DNA of 64,000 bases, taken from the NCBI GenBank assembly GCA_022835495.1, contig BQOK01000001.1, positions 248,001 to 312,000 on the forward strand, given 5' to 3'. Below the pieces are notes generated by a model. It had not been told where the DNA came from, did not search any database, and saw nothing but the letters and a program-made list of their open reading frames with translations. This DNA is from Oscillospiraceae bacterium. GTDB taxonomy: Bacteria; Bacillota; Clostridia; Oscillospirales; Ruminococcaceae. This document shows, piece after piece, positions 14,903-23,050 of the stretch. Every line of letters begins with the position of its first letter. Position 1 is the stretch's first letter. The translations under genes and the position numbers were made by a program.

Positions 14903-15997
14903 TCAGCCGGCGAGCACCTTGTTCAGGTACTGGTCGGTCACATTGGTTTCGAACAGGCCCATCTTGCCGTCCTCCACCTTGCCGGTGGAGTGCATGAACT
15001 CGGCCATGATCTTGAGGAACTGCCCATTCTCGCGGGCCTTCATGTCCTCTTTGGTCAAAAAGTGGATGCGGCCGATGTCCTGGGCGATGTTCGCCTCGTC
15101 CACCTCGGAGGCGTTCTCGGTGTAGTATTGGGCAAGCAGCTGCTTTGCCATTTCAGGGTCGTCGTTCAGGGCCTGGTTCGCGGTGTAGACCGCGTCGAGG
15201 AATTTGACGATCAGCTCCGCCGTCTGCTCGTTTTCCAGTGATTTTCCGTTGGCCACCATCATGTCCACCACCGGGATGTCCAGCTGCTTGAGGCCGCCGA
15301 TGTTCACCCAGCCGTTGTCCAGCGCCATGAAGCTGAAGGGGGGCATCAGGCCCACCACATCGCCCTCGCCCGCCAAAAAGGCCTGGTAGCCCTGGGCGGT
15401 GTCCATGTTGATGGTGGAGATGTCGGTGTCGGCAAGGCCCAGGGCCTCTAAGTATTTGAGCTCGTTGAGCTGCTTGATGGTGCCGATGTCCAGAATGAAT
15501 TTGGCGCCCTTTACGGTTTCGGCATTGCCCAAAAGGTCGGGGTAGTCCGGGTTCGCGCCCTTTACCTGGGCGATGGGGCTGTCGGGCCGGACATAGAGGC
15601 CGATGCCGTCGCTGGCCTCCAGCAGATCGCCCACCAGCACGCCGCCGTAGGCGGCCACGCTGGTGACCGCAGCCACGCCGATGGTGGATACATCCCACAG
15701 ATCGGCGCCCAGCGCCTCGTTCATGGGGGCGCCGGTGGAGAAGGTGAGGGGCTCGATTTTGAAGCCCCGCTCCTCGTCCAGCTTGTTTTCCATGACGTAC
15801 TTGACCGGCAGGCTGGTGACCAGGGGCATCACCGCCACCCGCAGGGTGGGCAGTTCGCCCGCGGGCGCGGACCCGCCCTGGCTCTGGGGGGCGGCCGGGG
15901 CCGAAGCCGGAGCGGAGGCGGAGGGCGCCCCGCCGCAGCCTGCCAGCAGCCCTGCCGCCAGGCACAGCGCCAGCAAAAGACTTGTGAGTTTTTTCAT
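14903..15997 (-). CDS. Substrate-binding lipoprotein of the NitT/TauT-family importer
   Basis: Extracytoplasmic solute receptor of 364 residues. It has a lipoprotein signal peptide with lipobox 'LLAGC' (Cys21), an Ala/Ser/Pro-rich tether to about residue 50, then an SsuA/NMT1-like periplasmic-binding fold ('LRVAVMPLVTSLPVKYVMEN', 'LGADLWDVSTIG', 'DVVGLMPPFSFMALDNGW'). It should deliver the ligand to the two permeases encoded downstream. The start ATG 15997 has GGAAGGAA about 7 bases upstream. The sulfatase gene lies 76 bases before it, suggesting a ligand that is sulfated, or that is released by desulfation. The ligand cannot be assigned from sequence. Confidence 0.9.
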   Translation of the reverse strand: MKKLTSLLLALCLAAGLLAGCGGAPSASAPASAPAAPQSQGGSAPAGELPTLRVAVMPLVTSLPVKYVMENKLDEERGFKIEPLTFSTGAPMNEALGADLWDVSTIGVAAVTSVAAYGGVLVGDLLEASDGIGLYVRPDSPIAQVKGANPDYPDLLGNAETVKGAKFILDIGTIKQLNELKYLEALGLADTDISTINMDTAQGYQAFLAGEGDVVGLMPPFSFMALDNGWVNIGGLKQLDIPVVDMMVANGKSLENEQTAELIVKFLDAVYTANQALNDDPEMAKQLLAQYYTENASEVDEANIAQDIGRIHFLTKEDMKARENGQFLKIMAEFMHSTGKVEDGKMGLFETNVTDQYLNKVLAG

Positions 15998-16073
15998 GTG
16001 TGGTTCCTTCCTTTCCTTGAAACGGTTTTTATCGGTCGCGGCCCCCGCGCGGGGGCCCGGAAAACGAGGGGGA

Positions 16074-17462
16074 TCAGAAATCCTCTTCCTTGTCGTACAG
16101 GGCAATGATGTAAGGGTGGTCCGGGTCGAAGTTCCCGGTGAGCTTTTTGGGGTGAGGTACCCGGCCCGGCTGGCGGTTGCCCTGCCCGGTTACCCCGGCG
16201 CCCGCGCAGCCCAGGTCCTGCCGCGCATCGTTTACCGCCCGCATGAGCTCGGCCACGATCCCGGGCTTCTCGGCGTAAAGGTTTGTGGTTTCGCCCGGGT
16301 CTGCGGCAAGATCGTACAGCTCCCGGCGGGGGCCGTCCTCCTTAAACAGGTGAAGCTTGTACCTGCCCCGGCGCACCGCTTCCAGCGTTTCAAAACGATA
16401 GTAACGGAACTCGGCCCGGCCCTCGCCCCCGCCGCGCAGCAGCACTTCTGTGAGGTCCGCCCCGTCGATGATGCGGTCTGTGGGCAGCGCGGCCCCCGCC
16501 AGATGGGCGAAGGTGGGCAAAAAGTCGATGTGGGAGGAGAGCGCCCCGCACACCTTGCCCTTTGGCATGGCAGCGGGCCAGCTCATGATGCAGGGCACCC
16601 GCTGGCCGCCCTCCCAGGTGGAGCACTTGGCCCCCCGCAGCGGGCCGTTGCTGGCCCCGTGGTCGGCGCGGGAACCGTTGTCTGAGGTGAAAACGATGAG
16701 GGTGTTATCGTGAAGGCCAAGCTGCTTCAGCTCGGCTTCCAGGGCGGCGAGGGCCCAATCCACCGCGGCCACACAGGCGCCGAAATCGCCGTTCTGCGAT
16801 TCCGCAACGAACCGCTCGGGGGCGTAGAGAGGCAGGTGCACCTGCAGGGGGGCCAGATTGAGATAAAAAGGCTTGCCCGCCTGTGCGCTTTCGCGGATAA
16901 AGCGCACGCACTGCTCCACATACCGCTCGATCAGGCCCCGCTGGTCGGGCTGCTGCTGAATGACCTCCTCGCCCTCCAGAAGGGGCAGGGGCGGGAAATC
17001 CCTGTCCACCTGTTCCACCGGGGCCCAGGTGCGGCGCTGGCGGCCCATGTCGTTGCTGTAGGGCAGGCCGTAGTACCGGTCGTAGCCGTAGCGGGTGGGC
17101 AAAAATTCCGGCTGGTCGCCGCAGTGCCACTTGCCCACCAACATGGTGGCGTACCCCGCCGACTTGAGGGCCTGGGGCAGGGTGTATTCCCCGTGGCTGA
17201 TGCCGATGCCCTGCCCCGGCATGAGCACGGCCTTGCCCTCGAAGGAGGAAAAGCCGATGCGGTTGGGGTAGCAGCCGGTCATCAGCGCGCCCCGGCTGGG
17301 GCTGCACACCGGAGAGGGGGCGTAGAAATCGGTGAAGAGAACGCCGTTTTGCGCCAGCGCGTCCACATGCGGGCTGCGGTTGACGGGGGAGCCGTAGCAG
17401 CCAAGGTCGCCGTAGCCCATGTCGTCGCAGTTGATGAGAAGAATATTCGGTTTCAGGGCCAT
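16074..17462 (-). CDS. Cysteine-type sulfatase (arylsulfatase family), probably cytoplasmic
   Basis: Hydrolyses a sulfate ester. The 462-residue protein has the full Cys-type active-site motif C53-S-P-S-R57, where the Cys becomes formylglycine. It also has the metal ligands D13/D14 ('NCDDMGYGD') and the later 'TSDNGSRADHG', plus 'GKWHCG'. It resembles N-acetylgalactosamine-6-sulfatase/arylsulfatase A-type enzymes, but substrate specificity is not readable. No signal peptide is present, which points to a cytoplasmic enzyme acting on imported material. A maturase (anSME) would be needed and is not encoded in this window. ATG 17462 follows GGGAGGTGAT; a GTG three codons upstream is less likely. 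Confidence 0.9.
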   Translation of the reverse strand: MALKPNILLINCDDMGYGDLGCYGSPVNRSPHVDALAQNGVLFTDFYAPSPVCSPSRGALMTGCYPNRIGFSSFEGKAVLMPGQGIGISHGEYTLPQALKSAGYATMLVGKWHCGDQPEFLPTRYGYDRYYGLPYSNDMGRQRRTWAPVEQVDRDFPPLPLLEGEEVIQQQPDQRGLIERYVEQCVRFIRESAQAGKPFYLNLAPLQVHLPLYAPERFVAESQNGDFGACVAAVDWALAALEAELKQLGLHDNTLIVFTSDNGSRADHGASNGPLRGAKCSTWEGGQRVPCIMSWPAAMPKGKVCGALSSHIDFLPTFAHLAGAALPTDRIIDGADLTEVLLRGGGEGRAEFRYYRFETLEAVRRGRYKLHLFKEDGPRRELYDLAADPGETTNLYAEKPGIVAELMRAVNDARQDLGCAGAGVTGQGNRQPGRVPHPKKLTGNFDPDHPYIIALYDKEEDF

Positions 17463-17483
17463 GCAGATCACCTCCCTTGCGGT

Positions 17484-18749
17484 TTACAGCCCGAACGGGC
17501 GGATAAATTCTTTAAAATCCACCACCGTGTGTTCCCGCCGCGCCTTTTCGGCGGCAAACGCCATGAGATGGCTCTCCAGAGATTGGGCCAGGGCGGTGGG
17601 CAGGGCGCTGCCGCCGGCCACGCCGGCCACAAAGCTGCCCGTGAGGCCCCGGTCGCCGCCGTGATGGCCCTCGGCGGGCACGTCCAGGCGGATCCGGGTC
17701 TTTTTCATGGAGGCAAAATCCGTGAGGGTGATCAGGTTTTTTGCCAGGTCCCCCTGGATCTCGCCCCTGGTGCCCATGAGGTGCACGATGCGGGTGATGC
17801 GGCTGGAAAAAGCGGTGATGGTGAGCTGGGCGTCCACCCCGTTTTCAAAGTGCAGGCTCACCGCCTGGTGGTCGGGCACGTTGTTGCCGCAGGCGTACAC
17901 ACAGCGGCCGTAGCCGGTGTGCAGCAGCGCATGGTCCAGGTCATGGGTGGCATCCTCCAGTTCCACAATGGGGCGCAAAAAGGCGCCGGGGAGGAACCCG
18001 TGGTAGAGCCGCACCGCGTTGTAGGGGCAGGTCTGTGCGGCGGGGCAGCCCTCGGCGCACCGGTCCGGCGCACCGGCCGGCCGGTTTGCGGGGGTGAATT
18101 CCACCAGAGAGCCGGTGGAGGAAATGTGTTGCACCGGGCTGCCGGCCAGCCAGCGCAGGATGTCCAGGTCGTGGCAGCTCTTGGCCAGCACCAGCGGGCT
18201 GGAGCGGCTTTCGTCGCGCCAGTTGCCCCGCACATAGCTGTGGGCAAAGTGGTAAAAGCCGATGTCCTCTTCGTACTGCAGGTTGACGAGCCTGCCCACC
18301 GCCCCCTCGTCCAGCAGCTTTTTGATCTGCAGAAAAAAGGGGGTGTAGCGCAGCACGTGGCACACGGCGAAGATCTGCCCCTCGGCGGTGTTCTGCGCGC
18401 AGTCCTTCCAGATGCGCACGCATTCTTCGGGGGTGTTGGAGATGGGCTTTTCCAGCAGCACATGGTAGCCCGCCTGTTTTGCCAAAAGGGCCGGCCGGTA
18501 GTGCATGCCGTCCTGGGTGCAGATGAGGGCCGCGTCGGCCAGGCGGGGCGCGGCGAACAGCTCCTCGTAGCCGGCAAAGCTCCGCTCGGGCGGGATGCCG
18601 TGCAGCTCGCTGAACTCGCGGCGGCGCACCTCGTCCGGCTCGGCCACGGCGGTGATGCGCAGCTCGCCGGGGTGTTCCAGCGCATAGTTTCCGTACACAT
18701 GGCGGCCCCGGTCCCCCGCGCCCACCACCACTGCTGTGACAGGGTTCAT
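17484..18749 (-). CDS. Gfo/Idh/MocA-family NAD(P)-dependent oxidoreductase with Cys cluster
   Basis: Cytoplasmic sugar or polyol dehydrogenase-like protein of 421 residues, first gene of the sulfatase/importer operon. The N-terminal Rossmann motif is 'VVGAGDRGRH' (residues 9-18), followed by 'LLEKPISNTPEE', the family's EKP catalytic segment. A cysteine-rich insert around residues 220-235 ('CAEGCPAAQTCPYNA') is absent from typical members and could bind a metal. The start ATG 18749 has AAGGAGC upstream. The sulfatase start follows its stop by 21 bases. It probably oxidises or epimerises the carbohydrate released by the sulfatase; this is inference from gene order. Confidence 0.85.
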   Translation of the reverse strand: MNPVTAVVVGAGDRGRHVYGNYALEHPGELRITAVAEPDEVRRREFSELHGIPPERSFAGYEELFAAPRLADAALICTQDGMHYRPALLAKQAGYHVLLEKPISNTPEECVRIWKDCAQNTAEGQIFAVCHVLRYTPFFLQIKKLLDEGAVGRLVNLQYEEDIGFYHFAHSYVRGNWRDESRSSPLVLAKSCHDLDILRWLAGSPVQHISSTGSLVEFTPANRPAGAPDRCAEGCPAAQTCPYNAVRLYHGFLPGAFLRPIVELEDATHDLDHALLHTGYGRCVYACGNNVPDHQAVSLHFENGVDAQLTITAFSSRITRIVHLMGTRGEIQGDLAKNLITLTDFASMKKTRIRLDVPAEGHHGGDRGLTGSFVAGVAGGSALPTALAQSLESHLMAFAAEKARREHTVVDFKEFIRPFGL

Positions 18750-18882
18750 TCCGCTTCACGCTCCTTTTTTGTTCGGTGTGCTTTCATTATAAGAGCAGCG
18801 GCCTGGGGCCCGCATTCATTTTGTTGCCCATTGTCTGCACTTTTTTGCTCTGCTGGCAGGTATTTTTTGGATCAAAAGCAAT

Positions 18883-18913
18883 TTGTGCCGGCGGCGGATG
18901 GTTGTGCTATAAT
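18883..18913 (+). promoter_or_regulatory. Extended -10 promoter of the AraC-family gene
   Basis: TGC-TATAAT (18905-18913) is a consensus extended -10. A TTGTGC (18883-18888) lies 19 bp upstream of the -10, slightly far for a -35. The implied leader is about 150 nt and contains the hairpin at 19003-19029. Confidence 0.6.
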
Positions 18914-19002
18914 AATAATTAAATTTTTCAAGTTGATAAAAAACTGGCTGTAAATACCACAACAAGGAACAAAATGGAAGGATCGCCGGCGCTTTGCAGC
19001 AA

Positions 19003-19029
19003 AAAACGGGCCGCAGGGCGGCCCGTTTT
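19003..19029. terminator. Terminator-like hairpin in the leader of the AraC-family gene
   Basis: Perfect 12-bp stem AAAACGGGCCGC / GCGGCCCGTTTT with loop AGG, 43 bp before the start codon. T4 follows on the plus strand and T6 on the minus strand. It could attenuate the regulator's transcript or stop antisense transcription into the divergent promoter region. Confidence 0.5.
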
Positions 19030-19071
19030 GACAGACAGATATTTGCTCTTTTATTTTGAGAGGAGGCGGCT

Positions 19072-19932
19072 ATGAACAACCGAATCGTGCGGGAGAACAT
19101 CCCCGTGCCGCGGCCGGACTTCCCGGTGATCGTGCGCAAGACCCTGATCAGCGGGCCGCAGATGGTGTTTGGGGGGCACTTTCACCAGCAGTTCGAGCTG
19201 CTGTATATCCGGCGGGGCAGGCTGCAGCTGTGCTGTGACAAGAGCGATTTTACCCTTGGCCCGGGCCAGCTTGCCATTTTGAACCCCTTCGACATCCACA
19301 CGGCGTACAGCGAGGAGGGGCTGCTGTATTATTACTGCATCATTCTGGACCCCGCCTTTTTGGGCGGCGGGGCGGATGTGTGCACCGCGCGCTACATCCA
19401 GCCGTTTTTGCAGGGCGAGGTGCGTTTTGCCAACGCGGCGCCCGCCACGGCCCGCTGCGGCCAGCTGCTGGAACACCTGGTAAAAGAGTGCGCGCGGCAG
19501 GCCCCGGGCTTTGAACTGGCGGCAAAGGCGGACCTTCTGCATATTTTTCTGGAGCTGTACCGGCGGGCGGGCGCCGCCCCGTTAAGCGCTGCTGAGCGGC
19601 AAATGCGCCAGCGGGAGGGGGAGCGGTTCCGGGCGCTGTTTTTGTATCTGGAAGAGAACTACGCCCAGAACATCACCCTGGAGGACATGGCGCGCACCGC
19701 GGGCTACAGCGTGTTTTATTTCAGCCGCCTGTTCCACCGGCTCACCGGCCGCAAGCCCACCGAATACCTGCGCCAGCTGCGGCTGCAGAAGGCGCTGGAG
19801 CTGCTGGACGGGGGCCTGAGCGTGAGTGAGACCGCCATGCGCTGCGGTTTTAACTCGCCCAATTATTTTTGCAAGAATTTCCGGGAGGAGTACGGCCGCG
19901 CGCCCAGCGCGTACCGTTCGCCCGCCCGCTGA
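19072..19932 (+). CDS. AraC-family transcriptional regulator with cupin sensor domain
   Basis: Predicted activator of 286 residues. Residues 20-110 form a cupin-like arabinose-binding fold ('GHFHQQFELLYIRRGRLQL', 'LILDP'-like strands). Residues 185-283 contain the double HTH of AraC proteins ('ITLEDMARTAGYSVFYFSRLF' and 'SVSETAMRCGFNSPNYFCKNF'). GAGAGGAGG lies 6 bases before the ATG. It is divergent from the oxidoreductase/sulfatase/importer operon, whose promoter has a -10 but no -35, so it most likely activates that operon in response to a sugar-like effector. A strong terminator follows at once. Confidence 0.9.
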   Translation: MNNRIVRENIPVPRPDFPVIVRKTLISGPQMVFGGHFHQQFELLYIRRGRLQLCCDKSDFTLGPGQLAILNPFDIHTAYSEEGLLYYYCIILDPAFLGGGADVCTARYIQPFLQGEVRFANAAPATARCGQLLEHLVKECARQAPGFELAAKADLLHIFLELYRRAGAAPLSAAERQMRQREGERFRALFLYLEENYAQNITLEDMARTAGYSVFYFSRLFHRLTGRKPTEYLRQLRLQKALELLDGGLSVSETAMRCGFNSPNYFCKNFREEYGRAPSAYRSPAR

Positions 19933-19975
19933 AAAGCGCCGGGGCCCGCTGCAAAAGGCGGGCCCCGGCGCTTTT
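19932..19975. terminator. Bidirectional intrinsic terminator
   Basis: 18-bp perfect stem (19932-19949 with 19958-19975), A4/T5 flanks and an 8-base loop. It separates the AraC-family gene from the convergent GH123-like gene. Confidence 0.88.
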
Positions 19976-20032
19976 TATACATATGAAAGGAAACCGGCGG
20001 CAAACCCGGCCGGCACGCTGGGGAGCGGGGCG

Positions 20033-21712
20033 TTACACAAGGCCTTCCCGCAGCGCGGCGCGCAGGGCCGCGTTGACCCGGGCGCGCATGGCCAGAAGCC
20101 ATTCCCCGCCCCGGGGGTAACGGCGGAAGGTGATGGGATAATCCAGCCCTTCGTGGATGAGCTGCTCGGTAAAGCTGCGCCCGCGGGCCGTTTCCAGAAG
20201 CTGCAGCGCCCGCAGATCGAACAGCGCCTCGCAGGTGGACATGAGCCGGATGGATTCCTCGGGCAGGCCGCCCGGGCCGGGATACACAAGATAAGGGTCC
20301 CCGGCGGGGAAGGCGTCGCCGCAGTCGGTGCAGAAATAGGGGTCGAGCACCGACTGGGAGTGCTGTGCGTTGTAAAAATTGTAGCCCCAGTGCAAAAAGC
20401 CCTGGATCCGGTACAAATAAAGCTGCACGCCCAGAATGCGGCTGCGGGCCGAGGGCATGGCGATAAAACGGTTTGCAACGTCCTTGCCCTGCCCCATGCA
20501 GTAATAGGTCCACAGCTCCTGCACCCCGTGCTCCAAAAAGGTTTCAATGTGATCGTTCGACACCACCGGGCGCTCCACGCAGCCGGTGCGGTAGAATTCG
20601 TAATCGCTCAGCGCGTCCAGCGTTTTGAAGCCGGCGAGGTAGGGCCGCACAAACTCCGCCGCCGCCCGGTAGGAGGCCAGGTGCCCGAGCTCCGGCTCGT
20701 CTGAAATGTGGAAGTAGACCCGGTCGGCGAGGCCCCGCCCGGAGAAAAAGCGGGTCAGGCAGGGCAGAAAGGCCGCCAGGAAGGCCCGGTATTCCGGCCC
20801 CATGGCCGGGGTGTGCCAGCCGAATTTTTTTTGCAGCGCGCCGTTTTCCCACACGAGAATCTTGGGGGCGCACTGTGCGCCCCATTGAGTGAACAGGTGG
20901 GACATCTCGAAATAGCGGATGCCGCAGGCCTGGCACAGGGCCAAAAAGCGCTCCAGCTGCGAGAAGTCAAAGGTATAGGCGCCGTTTTCACACCGCACGC
21001 CCACCAGCTGGATGGTGGTGCGCTCCATGCCCACCCCGGTGTCCAGCGGCGGGGTGAAGAGCGGGGTGAGGATCATGTTGATGCCGTGGGCGCCCGCCTC
21101 GCGCAAAAAGTTTTCCATGATGGCCCAGTGCCGCTCGCTGAACACCGGCACGCCGTAGTAGTCGGCCAGGCAGTCGCCGTGGAACCACTGGGTATGGATG
21201 AGCTGCTGGGGCGCAAGCTCGGCGGGCACCACCCCCACCGTGAGGGTGTGCTCTGCCAGCAGCGCGCCCTGGCCGTTCAGCACGCGCAGCGTGAGGGGAT
21301 ATTCCGGCAGGGTGAGCTCGCGGCTTAAGGGCAGGTCGAACCACAGCGCCCGCCACTGCCCCGGCACAGCCCGCACGAAAAAGGAGGGCAGCCCGCGCAG
21401 AAGGTCCGGGAACATGCCGGGCTGATGGGAGAGATAGTCCCCGTCGGTTTCGCCGCAGCTGGGCAGCATGACCGGCACGTTCAGCACCGAGCGCATGCGC
21501 ACCCGATCCGCCAGCGGCGAAACGAGCTCGACCCGCAGGGTATTGGCGCGCAGGTCGCGCTCGGAGCAAAGGGCGGTGAAAGCCAGCTGGAAGGAGAGGG
21601 TTTCCCCCCACAGGCCCTCCACCCACCGCAGGGGCGCGCCTTCCGGCGCGCGGCCGGGCAGCACCTTGCACAGGCTGCTCACCAAAAGGGAACGAAAGTG
21701 TTCAGAATGCAT
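20033..21712 (-). CDS. GH123/DUF4091-like glycoside hydrolase, probably cytoplasmic
   Basis: Putative glycosidase of 559 residues. An N-terminal beta-sandwich (about 1-165) is followed by a TIM-barrel-like domain. The segment 'VYFHISDEPELG' carries an adjacent Asp338-Glu339 pair, matching the catalytic DE pair of GH123 beta-N-acetylgalactosaminidases, which act by substrate-assisted catalysis. No signal peptide is present. The gene sits 21 bases downstream of the LacI-family gene and is probably co-transcribed with it. Together with the sulfatase and sialidase-fold genes it suggests GalNAc-containing host glycans or glycolipids. DUF4091 proteins include uncharacterised members, so the exact activity is open. 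Confidence 0.72.
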   Translation of the reverse strand: MHSEHFRSLLVSSLCKVLPGRAPEGAPLRWVEGLWGETLSFQLAFTALCSERDLRANTLRVELVSPLADRVRMRSVLNVPVMLPSCGETDGDYLSHQPGMFPDLLRGLPSFFVRAVPGQWRALWFDLPLSRELTLPEYPLTLRVLNGQGALLAEHTLTVGVVPAELAPQQLIHTQWFHGDCLADYYGVPVFSERHWAIMENFLREAGAHGINMILTPLFTPPLDTGVGMERTTIQLVGVRCENGAYTFDFSQLERFLALCQACGIRYFEMSHLFTQWGAQCAPKILVWENGALQKKFGWHTPAMGPEYRAFLAAFLPCLTRFFSGRGLADRVYFHISDEPELGHLASYRAAAEFVRPYLAGFKTLDALSDYEFYRTGCVERPVVSNDHIETFLEHGVQELWTYYCMGQGKDVANRFIAMPSARSRILGVQLYLYRIQGFLHWGYNFYNAQHSQSVLDPYFCTDCGDAFPAGDPYLVYPGPGGLPEESIRLMSTCEALFDLRALQLLETARGRSFTEQLIHEGLDYPITFRRYPRGGEWLLAMRARVNAALRAALREGLV

Positions 21713-21733
21713 GCAGGGCTCCTTTCCGGCGGC

Positions 21734-22825
21734 TTACAGCCGCACAGCGGCGCGCCGGGCGGGGCAGGGCCCGGTGGACCCGCGCGCGATCAATTGGGGG
21801 GTATATTCGATCTTGTTTACCATAGGCGTCTGCGCGCTGGCATGCGGCAGGCTGTTCTGCTGGATGACCATGTCTACCGCCGACTGGCAGCGGGTGCGCA
21901 GGTGGTGGTCGATGGTGGTGAGGGCGGGCGTGGTGACGCTGGCGGAAAAAATGTTATCAAAGCCGCAGACCGAAAAGTCCCGGGGCACATGGAAGCCGCG
22001 GCCCGTGAGCTCGGCCAGGATGCCCAGGGCCGTCATGTCGTTCACGCCGATGAGCGCGGTGGCCGGGCTCTCGCGGCGGATGAGCTCGGCGGTGAGCTGG
22101 CGGCCCACCGAGTACTCATAGGGCAGGCCGTCGTCGCGGCTGTCCTGCTCGGCCTGGCGCTCGGCCACCAGCACCTCCAGGCCGTCCATGATGCCGTGGG
22201 ATTCCAGCTGCCGGCGAATGCCTTCGAGCCGCTGCTCGCGCGCCAGGGTGAGCTGGTTGAAGGGGGTGGAGATGAACACCAGCTTTTGGTGCCCCAGCTG
22301 GTACAGATGCTCGGCCAGCATGGCGCCCGCGCTCACGTTGCTGAGCTCGATGGAGCAGATGGACAGGTCGGCCTGCTTTTCCCCGATGATGACGGTGGGG
22401 GTGGTGACGGCGATCTGCTCGATCAGGCGGGGAAAGCTGGGCAGAAAGGTGTAGAGGATGCCGTCCACATGGCTGCCCACAAAGGTGTCGAGATAGAACT
22501 TTTCCAGGTCCGGCTTGCGGAAGGTGTTGCACACGATCACCCGGTAGTCCAGCGAGTCGGCATAGTCCTCGATGGCCTGGATCAGCTCGGCGTAATACTG
22601 GTTGGTCAGGGTGGGGGTGAGCACCAGAAGCATGTGGCTCGAGCGCTTCTCCTGCTGCTTTTTGCGCTGGGGCAGCTTGTAGCCAAGCTGCTGTGCAGCG
22701 GTGAGCACCCGCTCCTTGGTTTCGCTGCTGAAGGTGATCTTATCGCTGTTGTTCAGAATAAGAGATACCGTGGCCTGCGAAACGCCGGCCAGTTCGGCCA
22801 CATCCTGCGAGGTCGCCTTTTTCAT
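21734..22825 (-). CDS. LacI-family transcriptional regulator
   Basis: Predicted sugar-responsive repressor of 363 residues. The N-terminal HTH reads 'TSQDVAELAGVSQATVSLIL' (residues 5-24) with a hinge near residue 55. The remainder is a periplasmic-binding-like effector domain ('LIGVNDMTALGI', 'VCGFDNIFSASVTTPALTTIDH'). The start has AAAGGAG about 10 bases upstream. It is divergent from the kinase operon. The palindrome downstream of that operon's promoter is repeated exactly before the sugar-importer operon 10.9 kb away, so both are candidate targets. Its own promoter also overlaps a dyad with the same CTAATA half-site, suggesting autoregulation. Confidence 0.92.
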   Translation of the reverse strand: MKKATSQDVAELAGVSQATVSLILNNSDKITFSSETKERVLTAAQQLGYKLPQRKKQQEKRSSHMLLVLTPTLTNQYYAELIQAIEDYADSLDYRVIVCNTFRKPDLEKFYLDTFVGSHVDGILYTFLPSFPRLIEQIAVTTPTVIIGEKQADLSICSIELSNVSAGAMLAEHLYQLGHQKLVFISTPFNQLTLAREQRLEGIRRQLESHGIMDGLEVLVAERQAEQDSRDDGLPYEYSVGRQLTAELIRRESPATALIGVNDMTALGILAELTGRGFHVPRDFSVCGFDNIFSASVTTPALTTIDHHLRTRCQSAVDMVIQQNSLPHASAQTPMVNKIEYTPQLIARGSTGPCPARRAAVRL

Positions 22826-22843
22826 AGCCCGCCAACTCCTTTT

Positions 22844-22888
22844 AATAATATCCTGCTAATATTATAATGGATATTTTTGAAAAAGCAA
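22844..22888 (-). promoter_or_regulatory. Promoter of the LacI-family gene with overlapping dyad
   Basis: On the minus strand TTGCTT (22888-22883), a 16-bp spacer and TATAAT (22866-22861). The region 22844-22867 contains an AT-rich inverted repeat (AATAATAT ... ATATTATA) with a CTAATA half-site at 22856-22861. A protein bound there would cover the -10 and the start site, fitting autorepression. Confidence 0.6.
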
Positions 22889-22943
22889 ACAGAGTGAACA
22901 AAATATCCCAAAATCTTTTGGCGGCCAGCTGGTGCTGTTTCTA

Positions 22944-22972
22944 TTGACATCAAAAGTTTTCTCGGCTATACT
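22944..22972 (+). promoter_or_regulatory. Promoter of the kinase/aldolase/dehydrogenase operon
   Basis: Consensus TTGACA (22944-22949), 17-bp spacer and TATACT (22967-22972). The predicted start is near 22979, about 23 bp before the palindromic operator. Such a strong core promoter is expected to be repressor-controlled. Confidence 0.85.
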
Positions 22973-23001
22973 GAAACTGAAAATATTATTTATATTGATT
23001 T

Positions 23002-23016
23002 ATTATTACTAATAAT
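23002..23016. promoter_or_regulatory. 15-bp palindromic operator, copy 1
   Basis: ATTATTACTAATAAT is a perfect palindrome around a central C/G and lies about 23-37 bp downstream of the predicted transcription start. The identical 15 bases occur at 33900-33914 before the importer operon. The likely ligand is the LacI-family protein encoded at 21734-22825. Confidence 0.75.
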
Positions 23017-23050
23017 ATTCACATTTTAAGATAGAAACGGGAGGAAGATC

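Larger units (their letters stand above)
18750..19071. other. Divergent regulatory region between the importer operon and araC-type gene
   Basis: This 322-bp gap is AT-rich around 18840-18960. On the minus strand a TATAAT (18791-18786) lies 37 bp before the oxidoreductase start but has no good -35, as expected of a promoter needing an activator such as the adjacent AraC protein. On the plus strand an extended -10 promoter serves the regulator gene. No coding region or RNA gene was recognised. Confidence 0.55.

Noticed and set aside
16710-18953. Plus-strand open frame of about 750 codons opposite the sulfatase and oxidoreductase genes
   Set aside because: Composition is that of a reverse-frame shadow in GC-rich DNA. 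The minus-strand proteins have intact catalytic motifs.
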